This document shows positions 47,705 through 60,271 of a stretch of 64,000 nucleotides of DNA, piece by piece. Numbering within the stretch: the first letter of the stretch is position 1; each line of letters opens with the position of its first letter. Position numbers and translations under genes: made by a program. Origin of the DNA: Embiotoca jacksoni (lineage: Eukaryota > Chordata > Actinopteri > Embiotocidae); assembly GCA_022577435.1 (NCBI GenBank), contig JAKOON010000013.1, positions 18,688,012-18,752,011 of the forward strand. The letters are read 5' to 3'. The notes beneath the pieces were generated by a model. That model saw nothing but the letters and a program-made list of their open reading frames with translations. It searched no databases and was not told the origin of the DNA.

Positions 47705-47820
47705 TGACTGCTTGCTAAAGCTCCAAGTTTAAGTGTTCAAATGAGAGTCGTGCCTTCTCATTTAACTCTCAGCAAAGCAAACATATTTCCCAAAATACTG
47801 AACTATTTCTTCAAGTTGTA
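47705..47820 (-). repeat. Decayed copy of the 17.87-kb family, reverse orientation
   Basis: In reverse it reads AAATAGTTCAGTATTTTGG, AAATATGTTTGCTTTGCTG and AGAGTTAAATGAGAAG, the start of the family. The matching AAGCTTAGCTTAAGC block lies across the LINE-like tail at about 47.55-47.58 kb, so the tail seems to have inserted into this copy. Confidence 0.5.
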
Positions 47821-47999
47821 ACATATTTGATGATGAGATCAGTGTTACTTAGTATTTTTAGCTTTTACTATACCGGTAATACCTGTGAGGCTGGTTTCAC
47901 AGCCCCATTTTCTGAAATCATCAGCAGTGCGTGGGGAAAACTTTCCTGCCATTACACTCTCATGGGCTCATCTGACTCCTGTTTCACTTGTGAACTAGT

Positions 48000-48550
48000 T
48001 AGGCCTTTCATTTCCTTCATTTCTCATGCTCTGAGCCCACATTTGTCCCGCCACACACACAGCGCTAAGCTCGGAGCTCAACGCAGATACACACCACATG
48101 GCTCCCTGCATGTTATCTGCACGCAAACTAGCGTAACATTGGCAAGAAGAAGAGGACAAAGAGGAAGAGCGCGGGGAGCGAAGGGACGGGACAGCGAGCG
48201 AGTAAGAGACACTGCTGCTGTTTTCCCAGCGCTGGAGCGCCGCCAAGTCTGTGGTGGCAAAGTGAGCGGTGACCTCTGGTTAACCTTTCGCGGATGCACA
48301 CGCACAAACAGGCGTGCGCTCACACAAGGCTTACATCCATATTTCATAGCAGAAATATATCTGCAGGACAGTATTTTACACCCACCGCGGAGCTCACCTC
48401 CCAGTGGCTGAGCAGGACTGAGGAGGGCCGGGCCTGGAGGGCTGCTCCTCTTCCACTGACCGAGCCAAGAGCAACACGGCCAATCGCACGATCATCTGGA
48501 GCAGAAGAGTCGAGGCGGCTACACGGGGCTTAAAGAGGAGGCTCCATCAG
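48000..48550. promoter_or_regulatory. CpG-enriched patch with a CCAAT-type box
   Basis: CpG-rich sequence from about 48050 to 48535, with GGCCAATCGC at about 48479 and several GCG-rich blocks. A 194-codon open frame (47827-48411) crosses it but resembles no protein and depends on a non-ATG-like context. It could be a promoter of an unseen or noncoding transcript. Confidence 0.3.
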
Positions 48551-49497
48551 TCCATTTTACAGCTCCGTCTGGCCTTACTACCTGTAAATGTAATGATCAA
48601 CAACTCTGACTTGATCTGATAGAGCTGGATCTTTTTTTTGCTTTATCCAACCAGGTCACTTTAAGCTGTAGTTTTACCTCTTGACCTTTGCCCCCTACGA
48701 ATTCTCAGACCTCCTGGAAAGCCGACTTCCCACCTGTCCAACATCTGCTAGCCAAATGGAGTCCAGGTTCTGCCTCACGTAACATGATTAAAACCAAACC
48801 CTCATCCAAACCACGATTAACCGCCTTCTTCTTCTCCGACACCGTTTTTTCTCCGTCAGTCTCTCCACCCCTCTGCTCCAGAGAAGTTGGACCACATGTG
48901 AACAGTCTCTTTTTTGGGGGGGTTTTGTTCTCTGGCAGACACACTGGAAAATTTCAGTGGGCATGTCCTCTTAATTCCTCTGTCTTTCCCTCCTCCTTCG
49001 CTCCCTCTCATTCTTCCTTACTCCCTCGCAGATCCTATCTCAGTCTCTTTCTATATGCGTGTATATATGTCTATTCATAGATTCGGAACATATCTAGTTC
49101 ACATTTCAGGCGTTTAGGATGCCCTGTCCATCCCCTTCTTTCCTTTTCTCTCTGCGTCTCTGCTTTCATTTTCTACCACTTTTCTTCTCCCCTGTGTCCT
49201 TCTCCTCCAGCGCAGTGTATCATTGCCGCTTGGCTGGCCTCTGTGTAAACCCTGGGCTCGTTCAAAAAGCCCTGCTTACTCTCACCCTCGTCCTCCCCGC
49301 TGCTCAACGAGCCTCCGGAAAGTTCTCCTCGCTCAGAGCACTGCCATCGGGAGACGAATCCGTGTATGTGTTTATGGAGTTCTGACAAATTCCTTCCTCC
49401 TCGCTCCCTCTCTTGTGTTGCAGACTTGACATGCGAGCATTATATTTAATCCCTCATTCCCCGTGCAGGCACAGGCGGTGTGGTGGAGGAGCTATGG

Positions 49498-49537
49498 GGC
49501 CTGGAGCTGGAGCTGGAGCTGGAGCTGGAGCTGGAGC
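49498..49537. repeat. (GGAGCT)n hexanucleotide repeat
   Basis: About six units of GGAGCT. Open frames crossing it (Gly-Ala or Trp-Ser) are products of the repeat. Confidence 0.93.
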
Positions 49538-50479
49538 CGTGGCCTCTGTGGTGGCTGGTACACCATTATGGAGGCAGCAGGACAGGCGAGCGATGGGTTC
49601 AGATGGGCCTTGTGGTGGAGCTATGGGATATGTGGTGAAGCTGTATTTTCTTATGGCAGGGTACTGCCTGGGTCATTGGCACTGGGAATACGGGTCACTC
49701 TGTAATTAATTGAATTATAAATACGGTACTCCTCTCCACTCGGTATTAGGTTCCCCAGAAGAGATTAGAGAAATCAATGGGACTGTGCCTGCTTTTATGT
49801 TAACTTAACCTAAAGTTAAACTTGGCTGAAGTCAAACACAGTAAAGAATGCACAGTAAAGATACTGCACATAATATTACACCACATATGGTGCTATAACT
49901 ATAAATTTGCCCCATTAGTGGACAGCGATACCTCCCGACTGGGGTCAAATTGGAGTTATAAAAAAGCCACTATATTGCTAGTTCACCATTTTGGGAGGAT
50001 TCAGAAACATTTCATGACTAATGGCTCTAAATTACAGCAAAAGTTATTGTTGGTTCTTATTGGATCATCTCAGAGGATCGAAAACTGAAACTTTGTCGAT
50101 GGCAGAATCGGGTGGAAGTTTGCAAAACAGATGATCCAACAAGCAAACGCACCAAAAAGCCTACCAAAGAAAAGCTAAACAGTGTGAAGAGGTGATCTAA
50201 AACATGTAATTTCTCTAACCATTCAGTTTCCTAGTTGCTCCACAGGGTTTGCAAGTATCTTTTAATTTCCATCACTTTCACTCATTTTTACAACCAAATT
50301 AACGACCCTGAATATTTTAAGGAGAGATTGTCCAAAATTTGAAGCTTTCAGTCACCAAATGACTTTGAAGCCAACACTATAAACATTCACAATCCATGCT
50401 GCTTCCAAAAACACCAATGGGGTTTAAACTTGCAATGATTGATTTCTTTTTCTTTTTTTGGCCTACTGAGATCAGTGCA

Positions 50480-50700
50480 ACAGGCATGCTCTTGGTTGCG
50501 CTCCTGACTTGAAACCCTTCCTTTGGTCTTGGACAGTGATGTCCTGCCTCTCTTGAAATGTGAAAACCACTCCAAACTCCTCACCCAACTTATTGCTTCA
50601 CTGCAGTAGATTTTCTGAAGCATTTCAAGCGTCTCTGTTACTAATTTCTCAAGTGTGGCACAACATCTGATGCGTGCTTTCTGATCAAGTTTCAGGTCTG
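50480..50700 (-). mobile_element. Mariner-like transposase remnant (N-terminal helix-turn-helix)
   Basis: The minus-strand frame contains EKLVTETLEMLQKIYCSEAI followed by SWVRSLEWFSHFKRGRTSLS, matching the arrangement ETxEMLxKxYGDEAxS...EWxxRFKxGR of the Mos1-type HTH domain of mariner transposases. The frame continues for 120 residues, but the catalytic DDD/D domain is not visible. It is a dead fragment. Family similarity is judged by eye. Confidence 0.6.
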
Positions 50701-51143
50701 TGGTAAAATTTAAATTTTGGTGCAAGCATACCAGTGATAACAAAAACATGGAACTCGGGTGCTGATGCTAATAAAACGATGTAACTTGCAATACTGATTA
50801 AAGTTATTGCACTCCCTGCTGCATGCAGATTACTGTGCCACGCACTTTTCATGCGCAACAGGAGAAGTCTTGGGACTTTTTGATTAAACGTCAATATGAA
50901 CGCCAACACATCAGGGACATCTTCATGCATATAAACTGTCCAAAAATCCCCAAAAATTTGATCACATTTGCTCCCCAGATTGATACATCAGGTATTCTAC
51001 AGTGAATGATGCACGTCAACATGATGTGGCTGGCAGAGAGAAGGACTAAGGTACAAAACTCAGCTGCAAGCAACAAAGTTTATATCTTGGTAAAGGCCAA
51101 AAGACAGAAGAAACGTGTACAGCTATATGTGTTGTTTTTTTTG

Positions 51144-51345
51144 TCAATTAATGGGTCACTTAGAGTTTGATTGCTGTTGTTTGGTCTATGAATTATGAGA
51201 TTATACATTAAAATGCCTTCTATAGTTTCCCAGAGTGCAAGATGACATCTTCAAATAACTTGTTTTGTCAGCTAGTTTGAAGTTTCAAGATAATTAATGA
51301 ATGTTGTCAATTACTTTTTTTGCTGTTGAATAATTGTTTACCGTG
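51144..51345 (+). repeat. Decayed dispersed repeat, + strand relative of 31.74 kb
   Basis: TGTTTGGTCTATGAATTATG, CCAGAGTGCAAGATGACATC, TTCAAATAACTTGTTTTGTC and TTGCTGTTGAATAATTG follow the known order of the family. Confidence 0.6.
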
Positions 51346-53451
51346 GTGATGACCTGAAGAACGTTAGTCCGATACTCACTATACTTTTAGCTCAGTTTTT
51401 GGTCTCCACCAGCCCCTTTTAGCAGCCAAAAGCACTATTGTGTTCACTGGTTACTAAATTTGTCTGCTCCTTGCTGAGTCTGGAAACTGTGCAGAAAGCA
51501 GTGAAGGGGGAACCAAAACTGCAAAGTTGTGGGGCTGCAGAACCATTATAAATGTAAAACTATTGATGGGACCAAGTTTTCAATGAGAAGATTAACCAAC
51601 TGTGCTTGTTTCTTAAAGGCTTGCTCCTTTTGAAAGTGCTAAATAATGAGGTGTCCTTGTGTTTGATAATAGGAACCACATGAAATGCAGAAAGATCCTG
51701 TGCAGCTTGAACAATGAAAAGCATCACTGCCTCTGTCCCTGAAACAAAACAACAAGATAGAAAAAAGAAAAAGAGAAGAATGAGAGGGGAACAAGCAAAG
51801 ACGGTAAGAAACAAGGCTGCTCTGTGGTTTCCACTCTGAGTCGGCTTTCCCAGAAGAGTGAATCAGCTCAGGGCGACCACATAGGAGTCCAGAGGCTTTT
51901 CATCTGGGCCCCAGGGTCTCTTCCAGGATGATTGGGGTGGCGGGTTGGAGGAGTTTTTTTTTTTAACCATCACTCAGCCCACTCGCCCCTCTCTCTGTTT
52001 CCCGGTGACTCACACAGCTGCTGTCACACCACTGGGCACCATGTTATATGACCGCAACCCACCCAGGTTGTGAAAGGTTCACTTGATTTGTTAATGTGTT
52101 GACATATTTTCACCAGCAGATCTGGCCTTCAGTCTCCATATGCTGTTTACATGCTGCTGACGTGTGCTCTGTTTTGTCTGGCAGCTCTGACACATCTAAC
52201 TCTGCTCCAGGAACATAAACATATTATACAGTATGAGCTCTTGTGGTGCCGAATGATCCTCTTTCACCTCATATGCATTCTCTATGGATGTTGATGCTGC
52301 GCCCTGTGGAGTACTTTATAATATTATTTTCACTCCACAACTACAAATCATGTCTGCTGCCTAATTTCTAACAATATTATGTAAATTCTTGATGTTTTTA
52401 AAAAAAGTGACTCCGACTGGCCCCTCCAAGATGTTCTATGTAAGAGTAATTTTAGTTTCTGTTTCTTGTAACCTTTGTTTCACTAGAAAATGTTCTTGGA
52501 GCTCGGCTCTCTTCTCTCAGCAAGCCTCAGCTTCACATCCTGCATCAGAGCTGCCCAAACAAACCACAAGTCATTGAGCAACTCCGCCGGAGCTGTTGCT
52601 CGTTGGCTAACTTGCTCAAAGGCATCTGTGGACATGAACCTCTGATTTCTGGTCACATCTTTTCTACCTGCCTGATTATTCCAAGATAGTGGAATAGTGC
52701 ATTTGCAAAACCAAGACGTCAAAATATTTCTCTCAAACAGTACTATAGATATAAACAATTTGAATATAAATATAATAATAAAGGATAATTTAGGGTTATT
52801 ACAAGTTTTTTTTGTTTTGTTTTGGCATTTGTTTCTATGGCTAGTAAAAATGGAATTGTTTTATACCCAACTCACCAACTTACTGTTCATGCTGAGATTA
52901 CTAAACATGTCAGCATTAATAAAAGAAGTCCAATGGAGGAGCTAGATGATCAAATATGTTTTAAAGGTCTGGTGTAACAAATTTAACCTACTATTCAGTA
53001 CTATTGTAAGTGACATAAGATGTGACATGTTGCTTCAATATGATGAACTGGCACACTGTTGTTTATTTGGGTTCAATCACTCATTTTGTACATCTGCCAG
53101 CTGCAGGAAACTCTCCCCAGATGACCAAAAGTGGATTCATCCACAGTTGAATATATTCCCCAACAATTACACTTTGTATTTCTGTTTGAGCACCATTGCC
53201 CAATTATTATGTTGACACTTTTATATATATTTTTTTAACTTGTAGTTAGCTTAATTACATAATAATTTCATACTTTGAAGATAGTGTCTTTAGTACAATG
53301 AGCTTGAGGCCTTAGAGCCATTGACAGGCTGGGGAAATGGGCAAGTATAGACATGTGAACTTAGCACATCACCATCATCACTTTGGTCTAATAGGATTTG
53401 TTAAAAGTAACAAAAATGTGGAGTATCACCATCTTTTTTTTATCCTTAAAA

Positions 53452-53967
53452 CCGGTGGTTTTCATCTGGTGGGTCAGGACCCAAAAGTAGGTTGCAGGGT
53501 CATGGTGAGCGGGTCGTGGATTTTTCCTTGAAAAAAAAAAAATTAGGGTAAAAAAAAAAAGTCAAACATTGATTCTGAAACCAAGAGAATTTTGAATGCT
53601 GCGCTTTTATTTTGAAGGACACACCTTTCCAATGAGACAGCATGCCATTTGCAATCGGTGTTGCCATGACGGTAACATTCAAAACTAACGTTGTCACTTC
53701 TGGTTAGCTCTTATTCATTAGAAACGGGGGACAAAAAGTGAGGAACCAAAACTTAAGTGTGTTGTGTGCAGCAAAATGTTGGCACATAATATCATGAGGC
53801 CAAAAATGAAGCGCCATTTAGAAACAAAACAATCAAAGAAAACCTGTCGAGTACCTTCAAAGACGACTCCAGGAGCTGACATGAAAATGTATTTTGAGGG
53901 GCTAAAAATACTCAGAAATACGGGTAGCGACTTAACGACTCAAGAAAAATGGGGGTCCGGAGAGTAG
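53452..53967 (+). mobile_element. hAT-superfamily remnant with BED zinc-finger fragment
   Basis: Opens CCGGTGGTTTTCATCTGGTG then GGTCAGGACCCAAAAGTAGG, the usual opening of Charlie-type hAT elements. At 53737-53830 it encodes EEPKLKCVVCSKMLAHN and then MRPKMKRHLETKQ. This has the CxxC and RHLxTK pattern of a BED finger, but the last zinc ligand His is Gln. The transposase catalytic region is absent and no clear right end is seen. Confidence 0.65.
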
Positions 53968-55677
53968 ACCATTTGAGCTTGAATCAAACACACAAACTTG
54001 TGCTAATTTAGGAGCAAACCAAGAAATTATTCCCCACATTTTCCATTGTGAACGTCCTCACAGTTTGCCAGCTTTATGGTTCAACTTTGACCCGCGGTGC
54101 TCAGACTTTACCAGAGTAATGCAGAATAATGACTGATATTACATGCAGTGGTTTAGATAACCAATCTGTTATCTTATTTACAACCTGCCTGCCCACCACT
54201 TTATTCTAGTGGTGCTAACATGTTCCCATGATTCCTTTGATCAGTACAATGTTCTCACATTCATTTCAGTCAGTCTGACCAGTTCTGTCTTTGTTCCTTC
54301 GATATAGAAGTTGGTCACACTATTTCTTTCATGCTTCATACCCCTCATATATTAAAAAAAAATCTGACACAATAAATGCATAACCTACATATTGTTGTGT
54401 TCAGAGGAGTAAATGTAAACCTATTACATAATACCACATATTCATTTAATTACATTCTCTTTATTTGTATGAACAAAGTTTCATGTTGTTTGTATCTACA
54501 GTATGTAACAAATGCATGCAAGTATACTTCCGATGTGGACTTTTCTATGACTGTGTCTCAGCAGCACTCAGCAGGTATCTCCCTGCATTGTCCTCAGTCC
54601 TCGATGATCTATTGGATCAGTACTCGGGTCAGTCACTGCACTTCCCTCTGCAGCTGCATGCAGCCACACCAACAGCCGCACAGCCATTCTGCTGGATGTA
54701 TATTTGTAGAGTGATCTGTATAGTCTACTGTCCAAACTTTATCTTGCAGCGTGTCCTTGTGCTGTATGTGAGGTCTTTGTGCCATATGGTTCAAAGTAGT
54801 ATTAACTATGGTGTACATCTGTTGCAGTGTCATGATGATTGTTTCTGTACATTTTATTAGGATGGTTCTGATTTTATAAGAACTGACAGCTCAGGAGATG
54901 ATGTGTAACCTGTTTGTTGAAAGGAAAACAGATATAAAACTAAATCGAAACGTGAAGGTATATAACCATTTTTTGGTTTTGCTTATTTTGACAGGTGTCA
55001 GGCCTGAATTAAATGGTGATAAATGTCGTGAATTACCGCCTGGAAGTCATGTAAAGATGAAGACGCTTCCAAAGGGACGTGCTGTGCTTGGGTGTATGAG
55101 GAACGGTGTGATGGTGGAAGCAGAGCACAGAGGCACAGAGTGTTTGGGTCTGCTTGTGGTCGAAGCGCAAAGCAAGCCCTGCAACAGGAAATGACAGAAC
55201 TTGGGGCAGAGGCTAAAAATAATGCCCGTTGTTAAGGGAGAATAGAGCCGGAGAGGCAGCGGAGTACAGCAAATATTATTTCAATTAAACCGCAGGCCCA
55301 AAAACCACGGCCTTCTTTTCAGAGAAAAAACCCAGGTGGCTGCCAGGGGGAAAAAATAAAGTGAGGAGAGGGAGAGGTGAGGAGTTGAGACGCTCACAAA
55401 TGGAGTCAAAGGTTGGGTGTTGGTGATGGTGGCGGCGATGGGCGGGGTTGGGGGAGGAGGGGGGGGGGGTTCTGAGTAAAATTCCTATGAAGTTATGCCA
55501 CAGTGCTCTGACTCAGAGACCACATTGTGCCTTTTCTGGGGGTCTTTTTCACAACGGCTTCCATCGCCTCCTTCCCTGAATTTACTATTGTTACCAAGAG
55601 AGGGAGGAGGGGGGGCAGGGAGGGCTGTAATGTTGGCATCAAACTGACACTAACACCACTCCAGTTCACCTCCCCCA

Positions 55678-55679
<2 letters not shown>

Positions 55680-55762
<83 letters not shown>
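55680..55762. repeat. (CA)n microsatellite with compound tail
   Basis: An 83-bp uninterrupted CA tract, followed to about 55796 by CATA and ATGC units. It is the longest simple repeat in the window. Confidence 0.97.
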
Positions 55763-55769
<7 letters not shown>

Positions 55770-56689
55770 TACATACATGCATGCATGCATACACACTGGC
55801 AAGCTCAACACACCCTGGCACTCAGCAGTGCCGAGCTAAGAATGGAGTGCTCCTTCAGCTCACGCAATGTGGTGTGGCTGAAATTTCCTGCAATAAAAAC
55901 GTGATTGGGAAGATACCCATTAAAATGTGTGAGGAAGGAGGAAAGAGCAGAGAGCCTGCCAGCCAACGGAGAGGGAGAAGACGAAGAGGAGGGCGGCAGA
56001 GGTTGATGGAAAAGGGGGCGACTTGGACAGAAAAGTTGGAGGAAGAAAAGGATCAGGGAGGGATATTCTCTTCGCTGACCACTGGCACCCTTCTGCAAAA
56101 AAAAAATACAATAAAATAAAAAGCACATTTTGGCTACTTTCACCTTCTCTCGCACTCCTCTCCTTCTCCATTCTCTCTTTTTTTTCAAATCCTGTTTTCA
56201 TTTAGCACATGGCAGCGCTCCCTCAAACTCTTGAGTTTCCCAAACCAAAAGCTATTTCCTGATTCACTCCCTCTCTCATATAATTATTCTGTTGGACTGT
56301 GTTTCTTGGTTCTTTCCTTGGGCCTTCTTTTCCAGCACTGCCTGTTCTGTACTCGGGGTGACATCACAGCCACGGCGGGGAAAAAGGTGGCCCGGCTCGT
56401 TCTCCGCGGGTCACAAGTCAGGGCTGTTCCCACTCGTTCACACATACTCAATCCTCATTGGTGCTCGCATTACATTACATGATGTCGACCTGATGCAATT
56501 TCATGAAACACTTGTGCATGGGATAATGAAATTTGCCTGAATTGTGCATCATTTAAAGGTTGAGAAGTTGATTTTAGCAAAGCTCAGCATGCAAAGTTTT
56601 ATCATGCTAACAGTCACATGGTTAATATGTTAAGGGCCCTTGTTAAATGCTGTGGTATTCACCCCATAAATGGCCACATTGTTCCCGTT

Positions 56690-56691
<2 letters not shown>

Positions 56692-56721
<30 letters not shown>

Positions 56722-56726
56722 CACAG
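56692..56726. repeat. (CA)n microsatellite, one interruption
   Basis: CA units broken once by CG. Confidence 0.93.
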
Positions 56727-57310
56727 ACGAGGCTTTTTATGCTATTCTGAATCACTCGTAATGTTTCTCTCAAATTTGCTGTTAGAAGACACATTTTAGC
56801 CACTGAATCTGTGTAATAGATGTTTTCTAGCCTGTCTCACTGTTGGCTGGTGTTGGCAGTGTTAAGCTATGCTGACACTTGTCTCTCTTTCTCTCTCTCC
56901 CTCCCAGCTGTGTGCTTCTGTCCTCTTTCCAGCTGTTCGGGTGTGGCTGCTGCTGGCACCGAGAGAAACCTTCACAAAGTTGTACTCATTAATTGACGAG
57001 GCTGCGAGAGAAGATAGACTGTATGGATGCTCTGATGTGTCATAGGTCAGTTAACCCATACTGTAATCTACAGTTACAAATAAATAACCTGTGTCAAACT
57101 GCTGACATTAAGTAGGATAACATTTAAAGTTGGACTGATCAATAGTTTTATATTAACAGTGGTACAAAAAACTATGAAGGTGTCATTTGTAGTGACGAAC
57201 CAACAGAAAATTACCATCCACAGTTTGGCTCTACAGAGCTCATTCAGCCCAGTTATACACCTTCCAGTCCACTAGACTACAACCCTAACCAAGTTGCCTA
57301 ACACAAGCGG

Positions 57311-57824
57311 CAACCTGCCGTGATGTCATCCATTGGTTTGTGAATTGCTGTTTCGAAGCCTTTAGTTCGGCATGCTGGCCGTCACCATTTTAGTTTTTTG
57401 GAGCCAGGAGTGACCACATTTGGACGAGCTTGGGAAGCGTGAGCGGTGGTTCTGACTCGATCTGATTGGAAACCCCGAGGACACTTAACCTGCCCACTTA
57501 TAGTGAAACCCTGACTGCAACAAAGGCCTGTCAATCAAAGAGACACGCCCTCAAACATAGTGGTTTTTTTAGGGATTATTTTCAGACGGACCAGCAGAAA
57601 ACTAATAAGAAGGAATGACTTTCGCAAATGACACCATTATGACTTGTGGAAAAAATGTACTGACTGTCTTTCATGACAGAAGTTGAATCTGTGAGTCTAT
57701 GGAGCCAGAGGCTTTGTGGAGACAATCACTAGTGGCGCTCGATGATACTTTACTTAAAGGTACTTCAGCATCACCTTCATTTTTCAGATCTGGAAGTTAT
57801 ATCCACTTCTATATACAGTCTATG
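57311..57824 (+). mobile_element. MITE-like repeat, copy B
   Basis: Opens CCGTGATGTCATCCATTGG, then TTTGTGAATTGCTGTTTCG, AAGCCTTTAG, GAGGACACTTAACCTG, GGCCTGTCAATCAAAGAG, AAAAAATGTACTGACTG, GAGTCTATGGAGCCAGAGG and a terminal ATATACAGTCTATGG. This is the same block order as at 18.54 and 61.24 kb. The closing ATACAGTCTATG looks like one terminal inverted repeat; the partner at the other end is missing. Confidence 0.8.
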
Positions 57825-57849
57825 GCCTAAATCTGACCAACTGTTTTTT

Positions 57850-57960
57850 TGAGGCAGGGCGAAGGTGAGGCAAAACCCTCTCACTGACACGTTGTCCCCT
57901 CGTGTACTATCGGGTGTATTACAGGCTTTGGCGTGATACTGGTTTAGCATCTTAATGCCT
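57850..57960 (-). repeat. Reverse-orientation relative of the 23.2-kb palindrome repeat
   Basis: In reverse it reads AACCAGTATCACGCCAAAGC, then CTGTAATACACCCGATAG and TACACGAGGGG. This parallels TGGTATCACGCTTAAG and GTGATACACCCGACAG at 23.20-23.24 kb but without the palindromic right arm. Confidence 0.5.
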
Positions 57961-59461
57961 TTCAGCTCATTGTTTTGGTTTTATGACTCACTATTTTACT
58001 GTTTTGGTTCATTTTCTGTATTTTCACGTGGCTGTTTTCCGCAATAAGCCTACAGTGATGAAGGGAATTATCATGGTGAATTACAATGATGCTAACCTCC
58101 CAGCACCATACAAAAGGACAACGTTAGCCACATGCTAATGTTGCTCTGTGACTGATGGATTTGTTAGTAGGCAACGGTCTGTTAATATGTGGGAACAAAT
58201 TCCCTCTTTATAACCAAAATCGTCTAAAATGATCAATGTTTGTTAGAATTCACTGAAATAAATAGGCTATATTACTACGACAAGTCTAACCATGGCAATA
58301 TTTTGTAATCCACAGCTTGTACTGGGTCTATTGAATTTTGGTTGGTACCAATAACTGCCACGTACTGTATGTGATTGGAATTAAAAGGACATCGTTGTTT
58401 ACCCATGTGGATGCCAAACAGTAGCTGCAGAGTAACATTGGGACAGCAGATTATATTTAGAAGCTGTCATGCCAGTATTTATGGTGGTAATACTTCACAC
58501 CAAATTTAGTGCTTTAAGTGAAACTGTAGCGTGTCTTTCATTGATGTTGAGTTCAACTTGGGTGGACTTTATTAATACAAATTTATATTGCTGACCTACA
58601 GTAAAACTGCTCTGTATTTGTTAACCTCATAACATCAAGAAGTTCAAAATGCAAGATGCAAACCAGCTCAGTTTTATATGATTCTCCTCAAGTAGGAGCT
58701 GCAATACAAAGAATAGAGGTGTGGTTTGCTGTCAGCGGTGACACAGCATCAACTATATGCCTTTGATTGGTGTATTTCTTTTTTTATTTGATGGTGTTCT
58801 TGTTGTAGTTTTTGACTTTCTCCTGTTTGTCTGAGCTTAGGAATTCCCCTCATAGCGTACATTTCAGCTCCTCTCTCATACAGCCACTCCTTTTTATATT
58901 CTGCATGCCCACAACTGAGATGTTTTTAATTGGGTTTTTATGTGAGTGATGTTTCATGTTTGAGGGCTTTAGACTCCAGTACTGTCATGTCAGTATAAGA
59001 GGCCAATATGCATTGTCAAGGTCTTGGAGACATCCGGTATTAGATTGTAGGTGAACAGACGGTTCTGGTTGTCAACATGTTGGATGTGGGAGAAACGGGG
59101 AGGTTAAAGTCTTCAGAGACTCTGACAAGGACTGAACAGGTAGTAGGTGGTTCGGAGCATCTCTGAAACAGCAGTGTTGAGTACCTCCATTCGACGGTGG
59201 TCCAAGGACGGACGAACCATGAACCTGTGACTGGGTGTTGAGGGAGGTTCTAGAACAAGTCTAATCCGTGGTGTCTGCAACTTGCAATTTACAGGACTTA
59301 AAGGCTCTGCTGATGTTTTGATGCCAGAAAGCACAGGACACCTTCTCAGGTCACGTAGAGCTCATGTCTCTGAGCTGTCAGGGCAGCACTTCAAAGGACT
59401 GAAAGCATATTAGGCAAAAGTGGTCATAATGTTTTGGCCCATCAGTGTACACGCCTTTGAC

Positions 59462-60271
59462 CAGTGGTGGAAAGTACATTCACCAAAGTATTGCACTTAA
59501 CTACATAATGTGCATGTAAATAAACCAGAATTCATTTGTTGGGTTTTAAAACAAATAACTTATATGATAACTTGCTAAAATTATTATGTACTCACACTTT
59601 ACTTGAGTATTTCCAATTGATGCAACATTATACTTCCACTGAACTTTGTACTCCACTACATTCATCTGATAGGTTTAGTTACTTTTAAGAGCAAGATCTG
59701 ACGCAATAGATAATGTGTATTATTATAAATATATTGTTAATGATTGAACGTGTTCTTTTTACAAAAATCAGCATGTACTCGGGTCACATTTCAGATGTCG
59801 CTGAGTTATTAACAGCTCCAACAAACAGTGATTTTTCCCTGTAAACTTTTCACATGGTTTCATTTTAATAAATGTTCAAATGATCCAATATCTTGGATAA
59901 AATTGAAGATTAGAGAAAAACTAAAAACAGATTTGTTGATCAGAACTTTGTTTTTGTCTTCGTAATCATTTGATGACTTCTCAGATTTCTCTGCTGTCCC
60001 GGATAAAAAAAAAAACTGGATACAAAGTAGTTTAAACCAGTTCCACCTGCAGCAACAACAGTTACACACTGATGCTCCACTATTAATAATCTAATAACAT
60101 CGTATATAAAAATATATCAGTCAGAGGGACCAAACCAGGACTTTTACTTTAATACTTTGACTACATTTTGCTGCTGATACTTCTTGACCTTTAGTTTTGT
60201 AGGATTTCTTATGCACTTTTACTTGTAATTAATTATTGGTACTTTCAGGATCTGAATACTTCCTCCAACAC
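59462..60271. mobile_element. Non-autonomous DNA transposon, ~810 bp, decayed
   Basis: Left end CAGTGGTGGAAAGTAC and right end GAATACTTCCTCCAACAC are imperfect inverted repeats. Interior blocks near both ends (ACTTTACTTGAGTATTTCC, GTACTCCACTACATTC; TTTACTTTAATACTTTGAC) belong to a repeat I recognise as very frequent in fish. No transposase frame. A target duplication is not evident, so the exact ends may have decayed. Confidence 0.65.

Noticed and set aside
47827..48411. 194-codon open frame
   Set aside because: No domain or family resemblance; crosses a CpG-rich patch; no splice or start context supports it.
55527..55904. 125-codon open frame with poly Thr-His
   Set aside because: Product of the CA microsatellite.
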